Source: Streptomyces sp. NRRL S-340 (GTDB taxonomy: Bacteria > Actinomycetota > Actinomycetes > Streptomycetales > Streptomycetaceae). Taken from it: a stretch of 64,000 bases of DNA. The notes beneath the pieces are model-generated. The model saw only the letters and a list, made by a program, of their open reading frames with translations. It ran no database searches and had not been told where the DNA came from. The stretch is taken from positions 152,719 through 216,718 of the forward strand of contig NZ_JOIY01000005.1 in assembly GCF_000720185.1 (NCBI RefSeq). Direction: 5' to 3'. The position numbers and the translations under genes are program-made. This document shows positions 26,810 to 36,348 of this stretch, piece after piece. The number at the start of each line of letters is the position of its first letter. Within the stretch, counting starts at the first letter, position 1.

Positions 26810-27237
26810 CAGCGGTCGGCCCCCTCGTTCTCGGTGTCGGCGGCGGTGGTGGCTTCGGCGGTGGCCGAGGTGGTGGCGAATCCCAGCTCCCCGGCGCGGC
26901 GCAGCGCCGCGCGCCGGGTGTCGTCGGTGTTCAGGCCGCCGTTGACGAGTCCCGCGAAGCCGACGAGGCGCCGGGTCCCGCCGAAGGCGACCAGTTCCAC
27001 CTCGCGGGTGTCACCGGGCTCGAAGCGCACGGCCGTGCCGGACGGGATGTCCAGGTGCATGCCGTACGCCGCCTCGCGGTCGAACAGCAGCGCGCGGTTG
27101 ACCTCGAAGAAGTGGTAATGGGAGCCGATCTGCACGGCCCGGTCACCGGTGTTGGCGACGGTCAGCGCGACCGTCGCTCTGCCGGCGTTGATCTCCACGG
27201 GGTCGTCCCCGTAGAGGTAGTGGGCTCCACCCGACAT
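26809..27237 (-). CDS. ureB: Urease beta subunit UreB
   Basis: A 142-residue UreB with the family core ([24 protein letters not shown] segment and [19 protein letters not shown]). Compared with the usual 100-110 residues it has a C-terminal Thr/Ala-rich extension of about 30 residues (from [17 protein letters not shown]). It forms the (UreABC)3 structural scaffold. It is coupled to ureC and 37 bp behind ureA. Confidence 0.95.
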   Translation of the reverse strand: MSGGAHYLYGDDPVEINAGRATVALTVANTGDRAVQIGSHYHFFEVNRALLFDREAAYGMHLDIPSGTAVRFEPGDTREVELVAFGGTRRLVGFAGLVNGGLNTDDTRRAALRRAGELGFATTSATAEATTAADTENEGADR

Positions 27238-27274
27238 CGTTGTCTCCTAGTTCCAGGCGGTGGATCAGGCGGGT

Positions 27275-27580
27275 TCAGGCGCTGATGGGGTCGTGGCAGG
27301 TGACCAGCTTCGTCCCGTCCACGAAGGCCGTCTCGACCTGCAGGACGGTGAGCATCTCGCGTACCCCGGGCATGACGTCGCCGGCGGTGACCACCTTGCG
27401 GCCCAGCTCCATGCACTCGGCGACGGTGTGGCCGTCACGGGCGGCCTCCAGGACCGCCTCGGTGATCAGCGCGGCCGCCTCCGAGTAGTTGAGCTTGGTG
27501 CCCCGCGCCCGGCGGCGGCGGGCCAGGTCCGCCACCACGTAGACGTGGAGTTTGTCGATTTCGCGGGGTGCGAGGTTCAT
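27275..27580 (-). CDS. ureA: Urease gamma subunit UreA
   Basis: A 101-residue UreA, full length: [39 protein letters not shown] and [20 protein letters not shown] are all canonical. It starts five bases after the urea transporter stop, which shows that transporter and urease are cotranscribed. Confidence 0.96.
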   Translation of the reverse strand: MNLAPREIDKLHVYVVADLARRRRARGTKLNYSEAAALITEAVLEAARDGHTVAECMELGRKVVTAGDVMPGVREMLTVLQVETAFVDGTKLVTCHDPISA

Positions 27581-27584
27581 GGCG

Positions 27585-28538
27585 TCACTTCGCTTTCTCG
27601 AACGAGATGCCGGGCCGGTCCAGGGCTGGAACGGCCGCCAGGAAGAGCCAGGTCGTCACGACGAACGGCCAGGTGAAGGGGGAACCGCCGGACGGCTGGG
27701 CGAAGGCCTGCCAGGCGGCGGTGAAGGGGACCGAGGCCACTGCGGCGAGCGTGGCGTACCCGGCGGTCCAGGCGGTGGGGGCCAGGAAGGTGGCGCCCAG
27801 CGCGATGGCGACCAGCACCGCGTTGTAGCCGTAGAGTCCCGCGCTGATCCGGTCGGCGGGCAGGCCCATGGCACAGGCCGTCAGGATCGCGACGGCGCTG
27901 CCGCCGGCCGCAGCGAGGGCGGCGGTGCGGGAGGCGACGAGGAGCCCCGCGAGCAGGATCAGGCCCGCGTACCACTTGTCCAGGAGGAAGACCTGGGCGA
28001 TGCCGTCGCAGAAGGCCCGGCCGAGCTGCGCCGCCGACAGGGTGGTGAAGCCGTCCGCGGTGATCGGCGGCGCGGCGGCGGCCGAACCGGCCGGCAGGGC
28101 GATCGCCAGCACCCCGGCGACCAGGCAGAAGGGGGCCGTCAGGGCGGGGAGGCCGATGCGGCCCAGCAGACGGGCGGCCGCCGCGCCCGCCACGGCGCAC
28201 ACCGCGGCGGCCAGCACGGCGAGCACCGCGGTCCGCCACGAGGCGCCGAACCGCACGACGACGGCGATGGCGGTCAGGCAACCGCAGTACCCCTCCAGGC
28301 CTTTGGACAGGCCGTCCCGGTCGGCGCCGAGGACGGCCGCGGCCCCGGTGGACGCCGCCGCGCCGAGCACGCCGTACACGCCGACCCGCCAGCTTCCCGC
28401 GAACAGTGCGACGGCGAACAGCAGTCCGGTCCACGGACTCGCGCTGAGGGCGACCTGTGCGATGCCGCGCAGGTGCATCCGTCCCAGATCGGCGGGAACC
28501 CAGCCTCCAGGCTGTACCACCCGCCCTTCTGCAGGCAT
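27585..28538 (-). CDS. Urea transporter (UT/SLC14 family)
   Basis: A 317-residue channel-like urea transporter with 10 or so TM helices and the internal duplication of the UT family. Both copies of the selectivity signature are visible: [15 protein letters not shown] in the first half and [14 protein letters not shown] in the second. ATG 28538 has GAGGAGAAGG directly upstream. It is the first gene of the transporter-ureA-B-C-F-G-D operon, so urea uptake is tied to hydrolysis. This family is uncommon in Streptomyces urease loci as far as I recall. Confidence 0.85.
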   Translation of the reverse strand: MPAEGRVVQPGGWVPADLGRMHLRGIAQVALSASPWTGLLFAVALFAGSWRVGVYGVLGAAASTGAAAVLGADRDGLSKGLEGYCGCLTAIAVVVRFGASWRTAVLAVLAAAVCAVAGAAAARLLGRIGLPALTAPFCLVAGVLAIALPAGSAAAAPPITADGFTTLSAAQLGRAFCDGIAQVFLLDKWYAGLILLAGLLVASRTAALAAAGGSAVAILTACAMGLPADRISAGLYGYNAVLVAIALGATFLAPTAWTAGYATLAAVASVPFTAAWQAFAQPSGGSPFTWPFVVTTWLFLAAVPALDRPGISFEKAK

Positions 28539-28606
28539 GCCTTCTCCTCGTCCGGGAACACCTCAAGGCACCAAAGACAGCTGATGCACGGCGAGATGAT
28601 GCGTGA

Positions 28607-28680
28607 TCAACAACTTGTTGAAGGCTACGCCTGGACGTGGCGGAGAAAGCTCACCAGCGGCAGGTGACCAAACGGTCACC
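28607..28680 (-). promoter_or_regulatory. Two palindromes upstream of the urea operon
   Basis: TCAACAACTTGTTGA (28607-28621) is a perfect odd dyad. GGTGACC-AAAC-GGTCACC (28663-28680) is a perfect 7-bp dyad. They lie 70 and 125 bp before the transporter start and are likely operators of the operon. I could not place a clear GlnR box. Confidence 0.5.
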
Positions 28681-28890
28681 GAACGGCATCCCGGCTGGTG
28701 AACAGGGTCGGGCAGCCGCCCCGGGATGTGAATTCCTTGGCCTCGAATTCAAACCCTTGGCACTCCCTTGGTCTTTTCCGGATGAAAAATCGACCAAAGC
28801 GTGGAAGGGCCTCGCGGGCGGTCCGACGTGGCGCGCCGGGAGGGACGACGGCGGTGGCGCCGGTGTGCCACCGCCGTCGCGGACGTCACC

Positions 28891-29109
28891 TCACACCCGG
28901 TCGGCCGCGATGAGCAGGTACTGGAAGCTGCCGTTGCGGTAGGCGTCCAGGAAGGCGCGGGGGCCGGTGGTGAACGGGACGGTCAACGGGACGGCCGTGT
29001 GCGGGAACCAGCCAAACAGGCGGGCGGGGCCGCCGGTACGGCGTGAAGAGGGCGCGCTCGCGCCGGAGATGCGCAAACACCGACTCGGTGCGGGGCGGCG
29101 CGCGATCAC
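28891..29109 (-). pseudogene. Possible gene remnant ending LLIAADRV
   Basis: A 72-codon minus-strand frame whose last 40 residues (LFGWFPHTAVPLTVPFTTG and FLDAYRNGSFQYLLIAADRV) look like the conserved C-terminal end of a protein, while the upstream part has random composition. No ribosome site fits. I read it as the tail of a decayed gene of unknown family. The surrounding stretches 28,681-28,890 and 29,110-29,359 hold nothing else I recognise. Confidence 0.35.
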
Positions 29110-29359
29110 CGCGCCGTGCGCCCCGCCACTGCCTCACCTGCCCTGTCCGGCACGCCCGGGAGGGCATCCTCGCGCCGGCGGCGGTGTGCGGCGGCGCACC
29201 TGGCAGGGGCGCGGGGACACGGCCTCGCCTGGACAGGCGGAGGGCGGGGGAGCGGGCTTCACTCGGGGCGTGCGCGGGACGTGCGGGCCGCTCGTCCCGG
29301 TGGGCGGAGACGAAGGGCGGCGGCGGACGGTGTTCCGCGAGCCGGGTGCCCCCCCGTCC

Positions 29360-30280
29360 TCACCTCGCGGCGCGGGACGCCTCGTCCTTCTGCCAGGCGC
29401 CGACGCCGAGCTTCCCCGTGGTGCCCAGGTCCAGTTCGGGCGTCACCGTCACCGCGGCGGCACCGGGCTTCGCCACCACCCGCACGTAGGGCGCGTGGAC
29501 GGGCTCGCTCCCCAGGCCGGTGGTGTTGCGCCAGACCAGGGCGGCGCGCGCGCTCTCGCCCGGCTCCAGCACCAAGGGACGGGGCGCGGCGTCGGCTCCG
29601 GTGCCGGTGGCGATCGAGGCGCCGCCGTGCAGGATCCGCACGCCGGTGACCGCCGTGTGCCGCTCGTCCAGGAGCCGCACCGCCGGATAACCGTCGAGGC
29701 GGTAGGCGCGCGTGCCGCAGTTCGCCAGGTGCAGCCCGACGACCCGCAGCCCCATGGCGGCGTCACCGTCGTCGGCGTACACACGCACCCCCGGCGTCGG
29801 GCAGGGCCCCGTCCCGGCCGGCGCCTCCGCGGCGGGAACGCTGCGGACCTTGACGATCTTCAGGCGGGCACCTCCGTCCGTCCCGGTGGCCGACGCGCCC
29901 GGGTCGACGGTACGTCGCACGGTACCGCCGGGGCCGACGGTCGCCACGGCCTTCTCCGTGCCCGCCCGCGCCACGCCGCCGGTCGTCAGCACCTGGTAGG
30001 TGATCGTGTAAGTGAAGGACTGCGCCGCCTCGTTGGTGACCTCGAAAGCGGGACAGCCGTCCACCACGACGGCCCTGACGCCGTCCCCGTCCGCACCGGT
30101 GGACTCCCCAGGCGACGCGGGCGACGCCGGGGCGCCGGAAGGGGCGTCGGCGTCGCGGCAGGCGGATCCCTGCCGCCGAGCCGGGCCGGAACCCGGCGCC
30201 CCGGTTTCCAGGGGGCCGCACGCCCCGAGCAGCAGGACACCGGTGAGAGCAGCGGCAAGGGGAAGGAAGGCGCGGCGCAT
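29360..30280 (-). CDS. DUF4232 lipoprotein
   Basis: A 306-residue secreted lipoprotein. The signal peptide ends in the lipobox LLLGAC (Cys near residue 21), followed by a Ser/Pro/Gly linker. The C-terminal domain (GPCPTPGVRVYADDGDAAMGLRVVGLHLANCGTRAYRLDGYP) is the actinobacterial DUF4232 fold; an upstream beta domain (VVVDGCPAFEVTNEAAQSFTYTITY) precedes it. It is anchored outside the membrane; the molecular function is unknown. Confidence 0.85.
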   Translation of the reverse strand: MRRAFLPLAAALTGVLLLGACGPLETGAPGSGPARRQGSACRDADAPSGAPASPASPGESTGADGDGVRAVVVDGCPAFEVTNEAAQSFTYTITYQVLTTGGVARAGTEKAVATVGPGGTVRRTVDPGASATGTDGGARLKIVKVRSVPAAEAPAGTGPCPTPGVRVYADDGDAAMGLRVVGLHLANCGTRAYRLDGYPAVRLLDERHTAVTGVRILHGGASIATGTGADAAPRPLVLEPGESARAALVWRNTTGLGSEPVHAPYVRVVAKPGAAAVTVTPELDLGTTGKLGVGAWQKDEASRAAR

Positions 30281-30374
30281 GCGGCCAGTCGATCAGGCCG
30301 TCCAGCCGCAGGCTGTGACGCAGGCCATAGGCGCCCGTCACAGAGTTGTCACGGCGTCACCCGCGCCCGGCCGA

Positions 30375-30475
30375 GAGCGCGAACAAAAGCGGGTTCCGAT
30401 CAGCGGGCGGTGCCCGGCGCCTTGCGAGGGCGCGTGCCGGGCGCCGCCCGCCGGGCCCACTTTTGTTCGCGGCTC
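30375..30475. repeat. Imperfect 100-bp palindrome with AACAAAAG core arms
   Basis: GAGCGCGAACAAAAGCGGG (30375-30393) is mirrored by 30456-30475 with one mismatch and one extra base. Inside, CGGGCGGTGCCCGGCGC faces GCCGGGCGCCGCCCG, so almost the whole 100 nt folds into one hairpin. The A-rich arm tips stand out in this GC-rich DNA. It may be a bidirectional terminator or a small palindromic element. Confidence 0.65.
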
Positions 30476-30694
30476 CAAGCCGCGGATCGCCCCGCTGTCG
30501 CCACGGTGGGGCCGAGACCCGCGCCCACACGGTCAGGGCGCCACGAGCACCCGACCGCACCGCACCGAACACACCGGTCTCCGGCGGGCGTCCGGACGGT
30601 TCACCACGCTCGCGCGCCCGGCGTACGCCGCGCTGTCGGCTCCGCCAGGAGCTCCTCGCGCGCGAGAGGCGCCGAAGGGGAGTTCGCCCGGGAC

Positions 30695-30838
30695 GCGCCC
30701 GTACCGCCGGTCCGGGGGCGCGCCTGTACCGGCGGTCCAGGGGGCGCGGGTGCCGCCCGTACCGCCGGTCCCTGCGGGCTCCCGTACCGTCGGCCCCGGG
30801 GGCGCCCGTACGGCCGGTCCCGGGGACGCCGCGGGGCG
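30695..30838. repeat. Degenerate tandem repeat around GTACCG..GGTCC..GGGGGCGC
   Basis: Five imperfect units of about 25-35 bp, each with a GTACCG-like start, GGTCC and a G-run, fill the space up to the C45 gene stop. The rest of 30,476-30,694 shows no gene. No coding signal is seen. Confidence 0.5.
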
Positions 30839-30840
30839 GA

Positions 30841-31950
30841 TCAGCGCGCCACGAGCACCCGCCAGTCGCGCGAGCCGATGTCGGCGGGCGTGCCGTCGAG
30901 GATCCGGGCGGTGCGTGCCGCCGGTTCCAGGGCGACCGTCGCGAGGCTCGCCCACCGCTGCCCCAGCGGCTTGTCCAGGTCGGGCAGGCAGGTCACCGGC
31001 GGCTCGCCGTCGCCGGTGACGAGGAGACCGGTGAGGCCGCCGGGCGTGGCCGGCGCCCCCCGGCGGGCGAGACGCGCGCGGACGAAGTCGCGGCGCCGGC
31101 CCGAGTCGGGCTGGTAGAGCCACGTCTTCTCACCGGCGGCGGGCCGCGGCGTGAGGAAGTGGTTGGTGCGCAGGAACGTGCCGTCCTCGGGTGCCACGGC
31201 GAACACGCCGACGGGGCTCAGGTCGAGCAGGACGGCGTCCGCCTCGTCGAAGAGCGCGAACGACCCCGACGACGCGACCGGCGCGCCGCGCACGATCTCG
31301 ACGGCCTCCGCGACGCTGCCCGCCTCCTCGAGGACGACCGCCGCGAGCACGTGCACCGGGACTCCGCCGACGCCGTCGCGGACGTGCCCGAGGATGTTGA
31401 AGTGCAGTGCGAGTCCCGCGCTGTTGACACCGATCTTGCCGAGGATGCCGTCCTCGGTGAGCCCGACGACGCCGTGCCGGCCGCCGCGCACCTCCACCGT
31501 GTGCCACAGCTCGCTCAGTTCGACGTGCCAGTCCCAGGTCTGCGCACCGAACGTACGCGGGGCCGTGCCCGCCCGCCCCGCGGTGACGCGGCGCACGATC
31601 GTGGTGCACTCGCCGGGCGGCACCGAGGTGCTGCGGGCCAGGATCTCGGTGCGCGCGTTGAGCGCGGCGACCCGCCACGGCTCGACTCCGGCGCCCCGGG
31701 CGATGCCCTCGATCTCGGCGTGCGCCGCCGGCCGGAAGGCCCCGATCGCCTCCGAGGCGCGCTCGGCGTCGGCGCGTACGGCGGCCTCGGTGACGCCGCC
31801 GAGGGCGAAGAGGCGGTCGTACACCTCGATCGCGGCGGGAAGGGTGGCGCGCAGCTGACCGCCGCGGACGGTGCCGCGCTCGTACGGGTCGGCGGCGACC
31901 GCCTCGACGTGGCGGCGGTGCGCGGGGCGGGGGATCGGCGTCGTGGTCAC
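30841..31950 (-). CDS. C45 family autoproteolytic acyltransferase/hydrolase
   Basis: A 369-residue Ntn-fold protein of the C45 family (isopenicillin N acyltransferase-like; also phospholipase B-like and carcinine hydrolases). The likely self-cleavage nucleophile is C115 in PPGECTTIVRRV; TFGAQTWDWHVEL and VGLTEDGILGKIGVNSAGLAL are conserved core strands. The GTG at 31950 is the likely start, with AAAGG about 10 nt upstream. It lies 174 bp behind an NCS1 permease on the same strand and both are probably controlled by the TetR upstream, so it may hydrolyse an imported amide. Confidence 0.8.
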   Translation of the reverse strand: MTTTPIPRPAHRRHVEAVAADPYERGTVRGGQLRATLPAAIEVYDRLFALGGVTEAAVRADAERASEAIGAFRPAAHAEIEGIARGAGVEPWRVAALNARTEILARSTSVPPGECTTIVRRVTAGRAGTAPRTFGAQTWDWHVELSELWHTVEVRGGRHGVVGLTEDGILGKIGVNSAGLALHFNILGHVRDGVGGVPVHVLAAVVLEEAGSVAEAVEIVRGAPVASSGSFALFDEADAVLLDLSPVGVFAVAPEDGTFLRTNHFLTPRPAAGEKTWLYQPDSGRRRDFVRARLARRGAPATPGGLTGLLVTGDGEPPVTCLPDLDKPLGQRWASLATVALEPAARTARILDGTPADIGSRDWRVLVAR

Positions 31951-31981
31951 GAGCGTTCTGCCTTTCGAGTGCGGGTGCGGG

Positions 31982-32035
31982 TCCGCGGTGGCCGCGGTGG
32001 CCGCGGTGTCCGCGGTGTCCGGGGTGTCCGGGGGA
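31982..32035. repeat. 9-bp tandem repeat between permease and C45 genes
   Basis: Six copies of a 9-bp unit (TCCGCGGTG / GCCGCGGTG) follow one another, degenerating to TCCGGGGTG at the end. It lies in the untranslated gap and may vary in copy number between strains. Confidence 0.7.
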
Positions 32036-32124
32036 ACCGCGCGGCGCTGCCGACGGCCGCGGCGGGCACGGCGCCGGCGGCCTGTGCCGCGGTGCACGGG
32101 GTCCCTGAGAAGGTGAGGCGTCGG

Positions 32125-33558
32125 TCAGGCGTGCGGGATGCTCCCCAGGGCGCGGGCCGTGCCCCAGTACACGGCGGCAGCGGTGATCATGCCGGACGGG
32201 ATCGACAGGTCCACGCCGGCCAGGGCCCTGGCCAGCGGACCGGTCCAGAAGGTGGTGTTCACGCACAGCGCGGACACGACGCCGCCGGCGAGGAGCGCGA
32301 GGACGCCGGCCCAGTGGACGCCGCGCCGGTACCAGAACGGGCCGCCGCGCTCCTCTTCGAGCAGATGGGCGCCGTTGTAGCGGTTGCGGCGCATGACCAG
32401 GTCCGTCACGGCCACCGCCATCGCCGGACCGGTCACCGTCACCACGAGCTGGAGCATGGTGTCGACGCTGGTCAGGAAGTCGAAGACGAGGATCGCGTAC
32501 AGCGTCATGGCGGTTCCGAGGACGCCGATGATCAGGACCGCGGGGATCCGGGCGAGGCGGACACCGACCGACTGGATGGACAGGCTCGCGCTGTAGGCCG
32601 TCATGCCGTTGTTCGTCATGGTGTTGACGACGACCGCGACGACGAAGACGGGGATGAACCAGCCCGGCAGGATGCTCTCCAGCGCGCCCTCCGGGTCGCT
32701 CATGTCGAGGCTGGTCGCGGCGAGCGCCCCGACGCCGGTGAACACCACGCTCGGCAGGTAGGCGCCGAAGGCGGTCCACCCGGCGATGGCCACCGGGCTG
32801 CTGTCGGGCGGCAGGTAGCGGGCGAGGTCGGGGCTGTTGCTGTACGACAGGGGCGTGGACGCGATGATCGTGAGACCGGCGCCCAGGGCGGCGGCGAGCG
32901 CGGTCCCGCCGAGCGGGGCGGAAGGGGCGTAGGACCAGTCGGCGTGGGCGAGCACGTACCCGGTGACGACGACGAACACGACGGTCAGCACCACGCTGAG
33001 CGCGGTGTAGAGGCGGACGATCGTCGCGTGTCCGAAGACGGCGATCAGCAGGGTGCCGCCGGCGATGAGGCAGATGACGGCCGCGTCGACGGAAGAGCTG
33101 TGCGGCAGCCCGGCCCGGCCCGCCAGGCCGATGCCCGCCACGGAGGCGGCCGACCAGTTCAGGGCCAGGTAGGCCGCGGCGATGAGCCACCCGGTCAGCA
33201 CGAGCACGGCCTTGTTGCCCAGGACGCCGTACAGGGCGCGCGAGATGACCGACCCGCTCGTGCCGGCCGCCGGCCCGCTCGCCGCGACGACGCCGGTACA
33301 GATCCACAGCAGGTTCCCGGTGAGGATCACGCCGAAGGCCTGCGGGAGCGTGAGCCCCATCAGGATCAGGGCGGCACCCACCACGAAGCTCAGATAGCTG
33401 ACGTTCGGGGCCGCCCAGACCGCGAACAACTGGCGTGGCCGCCCGCCGCGTTCGTCCGCGGGCACCTGGTCGATGCCCCGTGTCTCCATGTGCCCGGCCC
33501 GCTCGGTGCCCTGTCCCTCCAGGGGGCCGGGGGCGGAGGCGGGGTTCGTCGTCGTCAT
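32125..33558 (-). CDS. NCS1 family purine-cytosine permease (CodB-like)
   Basis: A 477-residue transporter with about 12 TM segments. AVWAAPNVSYLSFVVGAALILMGLTLPQAF and TSGSVISRALYGVLGNK match the cytosine/purine permease branch of NCS1, and STPLSYSNSPDLARYLP matches the TM6-7 region. The N-terminal 45 residues are hydrophilic. It precedes the C45 hydrolase and stands opposite a TetR gene across a shared operator. Uptake of a nucleobase or related heterocycle is likely. Confidence 0.88.
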   Translation of the reverse strand: MTTTNPASAPGPLEGQGTERAGHMETRGIDQVPADERGGRPRQLFAVWAAPNVSYLSFVVGAALILMGLTLPQAFGVILTGNLLWICTGVVAASGPAAGTSGSVISRALYGVLGNKAVLVLTGWLIAAAYLALNWSAASVAGIGLAGRAGLPHSSSVDAAVICLIAGGTLLIAVFGHATIVRLYTALSVVLTVVFVVVTGYVLAHADWSYAPSAPLGGTALAAALGAGLTIIASTPLSYSNSPDLARYLPPDSSPVAIAGWTAFGAYLPSVVFTGVGALAATSLDMSDPEGALESILPGWFIPVFVVAVVVNTMTNNGMTAYSASLSIQSVGVRLARIPAVLIIGVLGTAMTLYAILVFDFLTSVDTMLQLVVTVTGPAMAVAVTDLVMRRNRYNGAHLLEEERGGPFWYRRGVHWAGVLALLAGGVVSALCVNTTFWTGPLARALAGVDLSIPSGMITAAAVYWGTARALGSIPHA

Positions 33559-33589
33559 CGGGGCCTCTCGGGTCCGCGGACCGCGCTCC

Positions 33590-33635
33590 TTATTGGGCGC
33601 GTGACCAACCAGTTATTGGTCGCACATCCAATAAC
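33590..33635. promoter_or_regulatory. Tandem TetR-type operators
   Basis: GTTATTGG-N8-CCAATAAC (33612-33619 / 33628-33635) is a perfect 8-bp dyad. A weaker copy, TTATTGG-N8-CCAACCA, sits 22 bp away at 33590-33611. Both lie between the divergent permease and TetR genes. Confidence 0.65.
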
Positions 33636-34306
33636 GTGTCCTCCATCACGTCAAGACCCCGGACGGCAAGGACCCGGAAGCGGCCCGGCGAGCGGCGCGC
33701 GGAGATCGTGCGGACCGCCGCCCGGATCGCGCTCCAGGAGGTGCTCGAACGCGTCACCCTGCGGCGCGTCGCCGACGAGCCGGGCGTCCGCCCCGCTCGT
33801 CGGCCACTGCTTCCCGGCCGCGGACCACCTGGTGACCGAGACCTTCTCCTGCGCCGCGACCGAGCGACGCGCCTCGCTCCTGCCCCGCGGCGAGGAGGGG
33901 CTGCCGCCCGTCGAGCGGCTGGCCCGCTTCCCGGTGCGCCTGGCCGATGGCGAGTACCGCGACCTCAGCCGCCTTCGGCTCGACGCCCGCCGTCTCGGCC
34001 GGTTCCGTGCCGGGCTGCGCCCGGCGGTGGCCGCGCAGGAGTCCCTGACGCGCTCCGCCCCCATGGACCTCGTCGAGGAAGGTGTCCGGCCCGGAGACTT
34101 CCGGGTCGGCGACCCGCTCGGGGCGGTGCTGCACATCCTCGTCACCGTGGACGGCCTGGGCGTGTACGCCGACGACGACGCACAGGTGGAGCATCCGGCG
34201 CTCGAGGACATGGCGATCACCGCGGCCCAACGCCTGCTGGGCCTCGCCCGCGGCACACTGCGCTCCCTTGCCCGGCCTCGGAAGAATCCCGCCGACGTGG
34301 AGCGCT

Positions 34307-34314
<8 letters not shown>
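33636..34314 (+). pseudogene. TetR regulator with a frameshift after the HTH
   Basis: The frame from GTG 33636 encodes a TetR HTH (RRAEIVRTAARIALQEVLERVTLRRVADEPGVRP), and the rest of the protein (LVGHCFPAADHLVTETFSCAA through AQRLLGLARGTLRSL) continues in another frame. The switch is at about 33790-33800, exactly where the family reads GVRPGLVGHYF. The span is 226 codons plus one base, a normal TetR length. It could be a true null allele, which would derepress the permease and C45 genes, or a one-base sequence error. Confidence 0.75.
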
Positions 34315-35784
<1,470 letters not shown>

Positions 35785-35880
35785 GCGGGTTGCCCGGATC
35801 GGGCCGGGCCCCGCGAGCCCGGCGCGATCCGAACGGAAGAACGGAAGACCCTGACCGTGGACGCCCGCTCTTCGGACGGA

Positions 35881-35914
35881 AGGCCCGGCACCGCCTCGGC
35901 GCGGTGCCGGGCCT
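35881..35914 (+). terminator. argG terminator
   Basis: AGGCCCGGCACCGC (35881-35894) pairs perfectly with 35901-35914 over the loop CTCGGC, then CTCACTCT. The stretch 35,915-36,348 beyond it holds no gene I can support. Confidence 0.75.
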
Positions 35915-36348
35915 CTCACTCTCCGCCGGGCGCGCGGGCCGGGCCCTGCCGCGGCCGGCCCGGCCCGAGGCCGCTCCCGCGGCGGGCCCCCTTCCGGTCG
36001 GCGGCGCCCACGGTCTCGACGGCGGTGCCGCCGCCGCGGGGCGCTCGCCCTCGGGGGCCGGCGATCGTCCACGACTGGGCTGCGGTTCGACCTCACGCCC
36101 CTCCCCCCGACGGCGTCTGCCGCACCCGCGCCCACCGACGCTCGGGGAGGCCGCTTCAGCCCGACCTCCGTCCGGCCGTACGAGGCCGCAGGCCACCGGC
36201 GGAGCCCGCTCAGAGGCGGCGCCGCCCGCCGGTCCCCGTACCCCGCGTACGACATCCTGCCCCCTGCCTTGCCCGAAAGTTCCTTGCCCCCGGCGCCTGT
36301 GCCCCCGTCCCATGGAGGGAGAGCTACCGGAGGAGTGGACTGACCGTC

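Noticed and set aside
23498..27118. 1,206-codon plus-strand frame across the urease genes
   Set aside because: It is antisense to ureG, ureF and ureC and has only composition-driven openness.
28891..29109. Complete small gene
   Set aside because: Only the last 40 residues look conserved; no valid start, so called a remnant.
30346..33790. Very long plus-strand frame running into the TetR fragment
   Set aside because: Antisense to the C45 and permease genes; only its last part is real TetR coding sequence.
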